A DNA stretch of 64,000 nucleotides. Source: Dryobates pubescens (lineage: Eukaryota > Chordata > Aves > Piciformes > Picidae). Made by a program: the position numbers and the translations under genes. Positions 58,201 to 64,000 of the stretch are shown piece after piece (position 1 is the stretch's first letter; the number at the start of each line of letters is the position of its first letter). The notes beneath the pieces are model-generated. The model worked only from the letters and a program-made list of their open reading frames with translations. It did no database searches and was not told the DNA's origin. Location of the stretch: assembly GCF_014839835.1 (NCBI RefSeq), contig NC_071624.1, forward strand, positions 18,309,675 through 18,373,674, in the 5' to 3' direction.

Positions 58201-59340
58201 CACAGTCAAAATAACCACTTCAAAAACCCCCTGCTTTCTGGTGACATATAAATGCCATGATGTAGCCTACATTCATCACTTCTTGCAGCAACATTAATGT
58301 GATAAAAGTAGGGCAGAAGACAGATCTGAGTTCTATTTCTCCCACAGCCTGTGGGTGAAACCACAGTCATGAGTGAGTTTGCCTTGGACTGCAGCATTTG
58401 CACACAGGTTTGCCGTCCATATTTCAAAGTCTATCCCTAAAATTGTGACATTAGTGCAGAAGTTAACCAAGCATAAAGCACTGCCAGAAGAGCACTGGAA
58501 GCATGCCCTGTGTCTTCTACACTGCCATGACCAATATTGCAGCATGCTGTGCTTGCCTGCAAATCTTTGAGCACCAGCAGTGAGTGGGATCACATCCATT
58601 ATCATCAAGGGGAGAAAAATCAGATGTGACCACAAGATTCTTGTAAGATGATTTCCTCAGCTGCACTCCCGCTTTTCCATCAACCCTTCACTATCATCAT
58701 TTAAATTGGAACTCTGAAATCATTTAACAATACAAGTGCACTGGATTTGTGCTCTCAGCTGGTTCTTAAAGCAGCTGTCAATCATGTGGACAACTGTTTC
58801 ATGGACATCTACCTGCACCAGGCACACCAAGACCTAAAAAATACCATACAAAGGTAGCCCCAACCTCACTACAAACTACATTTAAATGTAATTTTAAGGC
58901 CCTTTTAATCTGAGCAACATTTAAAGGAGGAAAGTGAAGGAAAATAACATTGATTATGCTTTAAAGTGAAGGAAAATAACATTGATTATGCTTTAAGTAA
59001 TTCTCAGTCTTTCTTTAAGGGCATCTGCTGGAACAATGCAACTGAGACTGCTGGAAGTAGATGTACAGAATGCCTGTCTGCCACACAACATAGTGCCTGC
59101 ACTACACACCATGCCTTGCTGTGGCTGCTCCTTTCACAAGATCCTTCTAACTCATAGATGTGGTGTCATTCTAACACACTGCAATTTGCTCTGGAGGGTG
59201 GGGAAAGACTAAGTTCCTGAATTAGGAGCTTTATATTCCTTTGGACTGTCATTACCCCTGAAAGTATTCATGTCACCAGTGCACCTGGTGGAAGAATTTC
59301 ATACTTTCAACCCAGAGTAGTACTGCTTTCTACAGCCACC
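55235..59340. other. Upstream region of TM4SF1, no gene recognised
   Basis: About 4.1 kb of ordinary intergenic sequence without a coding exon or repeat I recognise, apart from a short 32-bp duplication at 58931. TM4SF4, next in the human order, is not seen. Confidence 0.5.
58931..58995 (+). repeat. 32-bp tandem duplication
   Basis: The block beginning aaagtgaaggaaaataacat is repeated at 58963 with no visible change, apart from the junction. Recent slippage or duplication event in intergenic DNA. Confidence 0.88.
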
Positions 59341-59344
59341 TCTG

Positions 59345-59908
59345 TATCAGGGATGGTGTGGCCAGCAGGAGCAGGGAAGTCATTCTGCCCCTATACTCAG
59401 CAATGGTTAGGCCACACCTTGAGTCCTGTGTCCAGTTCTGGGCCCCTCAGTTTAGGAAAGATGTTGACTTGCTGGAATGTGTCCAGAGAAGGGCAACAAA
59501 GCTGGGAAGGAGTCTGGAGCACAGCCCTGTGAGGAGAGGCTGAGGGAGCTAAGGTTGCCTGGACAAGAGGAGGCTCAGGGGAGACCTTATTGCTCTCTAC
59601 AACTACCTGAAGGGAGGTTGTAGCCAGGTGGGGGGTGGTCTCTTCTCTCAGGCAATCAGTACCAGAACAAGAGGACACAGTCTTAAGCTCACCAGGGGAG
59701 GTTTAGGCTGGATGTTAGGGAAAAGTTCTTCATAGAAAGAGAGATTGGTCATGGGAATGTGCTGCCCAGGGAGGTGGTGGAGTCACCATCACTAGAGGTG
59801 TTTAAGAAGGGACTGGATGTGGCACTTGGTGCCATGGTTTAGTTGATTAAATGGTGTTGGGTGATAGGTTGGACTTGATGATCTCAAAGGTCTTTTCCAA
59901 CCTAGCTA
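59345..59908 (+). mobile_element. CR1 LINE 3' fragment with complete 3' end
   Basis: ggtgtggccagcaggagcag through agttctgggcccctcagttt to aacctagctaattctattct. The tail passes without a break into the pentanucleotide microsatellite that follows. Confidence 0.92.
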
Positions 59909-60038
59909 ATTCTATTCTATTCTATTCTATTCTATTCTATTCTATTCTATTCTATTCTATTCTATTCTATTCTATTCTATTCCATTCCATTCCATTCCAT
60001 TCCATTCCATTCCATTCCATTCCATTCCATTCTATTCC
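59909..60038 (+). repeat. (TTCTA)n to (TTCCA)n microsatellite at a CR1 tail
   Basis: About 15 ATTCT units followed by about 10 ATTCC units and then one ATTCT unit. The CR1 3' end itself is a short ATTCTATG-type repeat, so the array most likely grew out of the element's own tail. Confidence 0.95.
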
Positions 60039-60039
60039 T

Positions 60040-60965
60040 CAGGGACCAGGTCCTGCTCACAGGATTTTCTGCAAGTGTTTGGGAGACAGAGCTCCAAGAC
60101 TTCCACCAGGTCCCTCTAGTGATAATTAGGCTATGATCAAACAGGCTCTGTGATGCTCACTCACAGGCCACTAGCTCCATTGAACTCTGGCTCTCAAGTC
60201 TTCAATGAAATACCAACTTCAAGTGACAGACACTCTGTGCTTTCTGCACAAGAAGGCAATGCTCAGTAACAGCTACTGGTGGCACAGGAGTCAGGCACAA
60301 TGCACTCTGCAATAAGAGGTCTGAAGCCATTGTATCCATCAGCTCAGTGCCTGAAGGTTCACTAGGGCTGGATTTGGTTTGGATGCTATTATGAAGAGAG
60401 CTCTTCCAGAAAGAGCACTACTCTATGGTAAGTAAAAAAAGGAAGCAAACCAACAGTCTTCTTTCACAGAGCAGACCAGAAGGTCTGTTCTTTGTGCCTC
60501 ACAAAGACAAAGGAGAAAAAAAATATACTGGAAGTTTGCTCTAAATGAGGACCACAAAAAAACCCCAACAACTCACAGCCCTTCCCTGAGTCAAGTGGCA
60601 CTTTCCCCTTTGAGGCCAGCAAAACTCCCTGAGGAAGTTTTTGTGGTGCTCTCCATCGAATTCCAAGATTTTGACTGATTACACTCAGCCTTGAGTTGAA
60701 GACACAGGGCTTGCTAATTGAGCACTACTCAGGGGCATCCAAAAGGCTGAAGGAAAGTTGTGTGCTGTGAACTATTACAATTACACAGCCATTACACAGC
60801 TCTTCATGTGCAAAGCTGGTAAGCAGGCTGCTGATTGATTCATCCTATGAATAACATGTAAGGCCTCTCAGAGCAGGAAGGAGCTTTCACACCACCTCAC
60901 AGAAAATCTGTTTTTTCCAGATTTTGCACCAAGGAAGCCTTTACCAACAGGCTCAAGAGCAGCAG
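60040..60965. other. Intergenic, nothing recognised
   Basis: About 0.9 kb between two CR1 copies. No exon, RNA gene or repeat that I can support. Confidence 0.4.
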
Positions 60966-60969
60966 GTGG

Positions 60970-61148
60970 TGGGATAGCAGAGCACCACCACTTCTGCCCA
61001 GAGAGCTTGTGAAGACTCCTTCTCTGGAGACTTTCAAAACCTCCCTGGAGGCATTCCTGGGCAGACTACCCTAGGTGAGCCTGCTTTGGCAGGGGGTTTG
61101 GACTTGATGATCTTTGGAGGTCCCTTCCAATCTCTAATGTTCTATGAT
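60970..61148 (+). mobile_element. CR1 LINE 3' fragment (diverged)
   Basis: caggctcaagagcagcaggt, cttctctggagactttcaaa, ggtcccttccaatctctaat. A different, more diverged subfamily. Confidence 0.8.
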
Positions 61149-61276
61149 CCTCTGCTCTGTACAGGTGATGCTGAGAGTGCTGGCTATGTGGTCCTCAGCT
61201 ACTCCTTCTCCTGTGTCTGTGCTACAAATGGAAACTCCTGGCCTAACTACTTACTTTCCAAGCTTTAAGTTAATCA

Positions 61277-61608
61277 TCACAGAATCAATGAATGGCTTAG
61301 ATTGGAAAGGACCTCAGAGATCATCTGCTTCAACCTCCCTGCCATGGGCAGGGACACCTCTCAACTAGACTCAGTTGCTCAAGGCCTCATCCAGCCTGAC
61401 CTTAAACACCCCCAAGGAGGAGGCATCCACAGCCTCCCTGGGAAACTATTCCAGAGTCTCACCACCTTGTATTGAAGAACTTCTTCCCAAGATCCAGTCT
61501 AAACCTACTCTCTCTCAGCTTAAAACCATTCCCCCTTTACCTATCTCTAGAAACCCTTATAAGAAGTCCCTCTCCAGCCTTCCTGTGGGATCTCTTCAGG
61601 TATTGGAA
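61277..61608 (-). mobile_element. CR1 LINE 3' fragment
   Basis: tcacagaatcaatgaatggc to atctcttcaggtattggaat. Same subfamily as 42281-42682 and 47912-48432. Confidence 0.9.
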
Positions 61609-61609
61609 T

Positions 61610-63225
61610 CATATTTCTCTTTGAAGAGGCCAAGCAAAGCCAGGTTGCAGCTAAGGCTTGTTGAGAATTCATCCCAAACTCCCAGCACATTTAACAGTAC
61701 CAAAGTCCTGCAGTGAGGTAGAGTACATATAATGCAACAGACCTCTCAAATCACCACCTGGCACCTCACAGGAAGACTGATATGTAGCAAGTCAGCTGCC
61801 TTTGTGAAAATTATGTTGAATTCAACTTTGAAGGCCTCATTATTTTCCCTTGTAGAAGTCCAATGCAGACACCTTCACGCTAGCAAAGTCAAGGGCTTGT
61901 CAATAACTGGAAGCAGAAGTTGAGGAAGCAGAAATTTGCTTGCATGTCCTGTGTTGTCCTGTTCTTGAGGCTCTACATTCCAATGAAAACACATCTGTGG
62001 ACTTGACAGGAAAAGGCATGTGCTGATGTGTGACATGAGAGATGCAGAAGACAACGGATGTTCCTGTGGCCCTTAGGAACATCATAAAGGGAAGGAAATA
62101 GGAGGAGAGCTACTGAAGTAAATAAAACAGCTGTATAAAACCCAAACCAAGCTCAGTTTGGTTCCTCACCATATCTGCTTTGGCTGTTTTTTAAAACTGT
62201 TTGTAACTTGCATTAGCTCTCATCTTCCATCAGTAGGAAGCTGTCTAAGGAAAGCACAAACCTGCTGACAGAAGTGGTTATAGACTCCACCTAGCAGTCT
62301 GAGGGAGGAGTACAAGGTCTTCAGTCAGTATCAGCTCATCATCCTCTCATCCCTCTCTTACAGTTTCTATTTATCATTAGCACATTCCACAGTAGTAAAC
62401 CAAAGTGAACAAAACCACTGAAATGTGTAAACAGGAGCCTGTTTCTACCAGCTGCTACCTGAGCTCAGACACACTGTCACAGGTGAGTGGTCAAGAATTT
62501 GTACAAGTGCAACTTGCCAGAGTTCAGTGGCAAGGTTCACTCTGTTACTTACTCCATGGAGGAAATGAGACAGGGAAGATAAAGTTAGAATCTCTTTGAA
62601 ATGATTCACGTGGAGACTGGAGATGCGGAGAGGTAAGGGAGACCCTTGCATTAAGTCACAAGGTTCAGGATGAAGCCATTTGCTCTCTGAACTCATTCTC
62701 AGGGAGGAGTCTTGGTGGGGCTAGATCCAATGCTAGTCCCAGACTCAATCAAAGGAATTGTGTCAACAGCTGAAGCATTATAGGGGTTTATGGCTTCAGG
62801 ACTACATGCACACACCCAAGCTTTTGTATCACTTAGCTAAGATGTCAGAGTTTGAGCATAGTTACTCTCCACTCCCTTTCCTTCCCTTTGGGCATGCCAC
62901 ATTACCTCTCTCTGATGTTTGAATCCTAGGTTTCCCAAAACAGACTCTCAGGCACTGGATTTTACAAAATCCAATCATTTAATAGAGTGGTGGAGCATCA
63001 GGGTCAGCTTGAGGTGGGTGCCTCCAGACAGAGAATGACCCCAACAAAAAATCCCTGGGCAAATGTAAGGGTATTGCAGAGTATCCACCCTCCAACTCAT
63101 CCATACTTTGGCCAAAGAGTGGTTCTGGTCTGACATCTTCTGACTCATTATTGAGTTCCTTCACTGGCTCCAGATAGGCTAGCTGCAGCTGCTATTGATG
63201 GTTGCAGCCCTGAAGCTTCCTTATC
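61610..63225. other. Intergenic, nothing recognised
   Basis: About 1.6 kb without a recognisable exon or repeat. Confidence 0.4.
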
Positions 63226-63227
63226 TT

Positions 63228-63492
63228 CACACACAGACAAGGACAAGGGGCAACAGGTGCAAGCTGGAACAGAGGAGGTTCCATGTGAACATAAGGAAAA
63301 ACTTTTCCACTGTGAGGGTGACAGAGCACTGGGCAGGCTGTCCAGAGAGATTGTGGAGTCTCCTTCACTGAAGACATTCAAAACCCATCTGGATGTGTTC
63401 CTGTGTGAGCTGCTCTAGTCGATCCTGCTCTGGCAGTAATGGTTGACTAGAGGATCTTTTGAGGTCCCTTCCAACCCCTAACACTCTGTGAT
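63228..63492 (+). mobile_element. CR1 LINE 3' fragment
   Basis: caaggggcaacaggtgcaag to cttccaacccctaacactct. Resembles 25930-26211. Confidence 0.88.
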
Positions 63493-63872
63493 ATCTTCTG
63501 GTTTGTTTTGTCTCTGAAGGCCCTTTTCTGCTTAAGCAGATACAAGTTCAGTAAATCTAAGTGAGAGTTTACAGTTTGGGGTCTAAAGCTTCAGCAAAGC
63601 CAGCTACTCATGATAAGCAAGCAAGCACAAGCTAACAGCATACTAAATTACACAGCACTCTCTGATCTTGGACTCTCATCATCTTCCCTATGAGTCCTCA
63701 CACATACTAGAAGTTGTTATACAGGGAGATGTTTTTTCACTCACAGAGTAAATCCTCAGCTTTCTGGAAACAGTGCTGTGCCAAGACCCATGCAGCTGCG
63801 CTTCATGGAAGGAAGTAGGCATTGCCTTGAGGATCCACCACAGTCTCACTCCTAATGGCAAGACATTTTCAC

Positions 63873-64000
63873 AGTATCACAGTACATTAGAGGTTGGAAG
63901 GGACCTCAAGAGATCATCAAGTCCAACCCCCCTGCCAAAGCAGGATCACTTAGGGGAGTCTGCACAGGAATGCATCCAGGTGGGTTTTGAAAGTCTCCAG
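63873..64000 (-). mobile_element. CR1 LINE 3' fragment, cut by window edge
   Basis: cacagtatcacagtacatta / gaggttggaagggacctcaa, then aacccccctgccaaagcagg, running off the right end. Confidence 0.88.

Noticed and set aside
55235-64000. Searched for TM4SF4 exons expected from human gene order
   Set aside because: No translated stretch resembled the L6-family start (YFPNG or FFPGGK) or the EWN/PWN helix region; the gene is presumably right of the window.
1-64000. tRNA, rRNA, snoRNA, miRNA genes and old retrovirus-like copies
   Set aside because: I saw no tRNA box pattern, no rRNA similarity and no recognisable gag, pol or env stretch. The only reverse transcriptase motif is CR1-type (21316-21370). 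Small RNAs cannot be excluded by eye.

Overview
The window is vertebrate, almost certainly bird, genomic DNA. Exons are short with GT..AG introns, and the dominant repeat is the bird LINE CR1. More than 30 CR1 pieces cover very roughly 10 kb, about 15% by my own rough sum. That is dense for a bird and would suit a CR1-rich group such as woodpeckers, but the species call is only inference. I see no bacterial genes, CRISPR arrays, rRNA or tRNA.

Four host genes lie in the order HPS3(+), CP(-), TM4SF18(-), TM4SF1(-), the same order and orientation as on human 3q24-q25. Positions 442-14684 hold the last 14 coding exons of HPS3 (a BLOC-2 subunit); its first exons lie left of the window. CP (ceruloplasmin) is complete at 36203-16453 on the minus strand: 19 coding exons with a TATA box just upstream and a poly(A) signal just downstream. 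HPS3 and CP meet tail to tail with about 1.1 kb between their poly(A) signals. TM4SF18 (45794-40853) and TM4SF1 (55128-50380) are tandem four-transmembrane L6-family paralogs with the same five-exon plan. All exon junctions I checked keep the reading frame, so all four genes look intact.

The rest is introns and spacers: 36.3-40.5 kb (holding a 19-bp satellite), 45.8-49.8 kb, and 55.2-64.0 kb, where I found no coding exon. In human the next gene would be TM4SF4, which is not reached here.

I found no undescribed multi-gene system. The best second-look items are: a methionine at the axial copper position of CP domain 2, where human has leucine; a roughly 690-nt pyrimidine tract on the CP sense strand running into a 3' splice site; inverted CR1 copies tightly flanking one CP exon; a 71-bp minisatellite grown inside a CR1; and loss of the juxtamembrane cysteine cluster in TM4SF1. 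The genes are neighbours by ancestry. HPS3 works in lysosome-related organelle trafficking, CP in iron oxidation and copper transport in plasma, and the TM4SF proteins in membrane microdomains; no joint pathway is implied.
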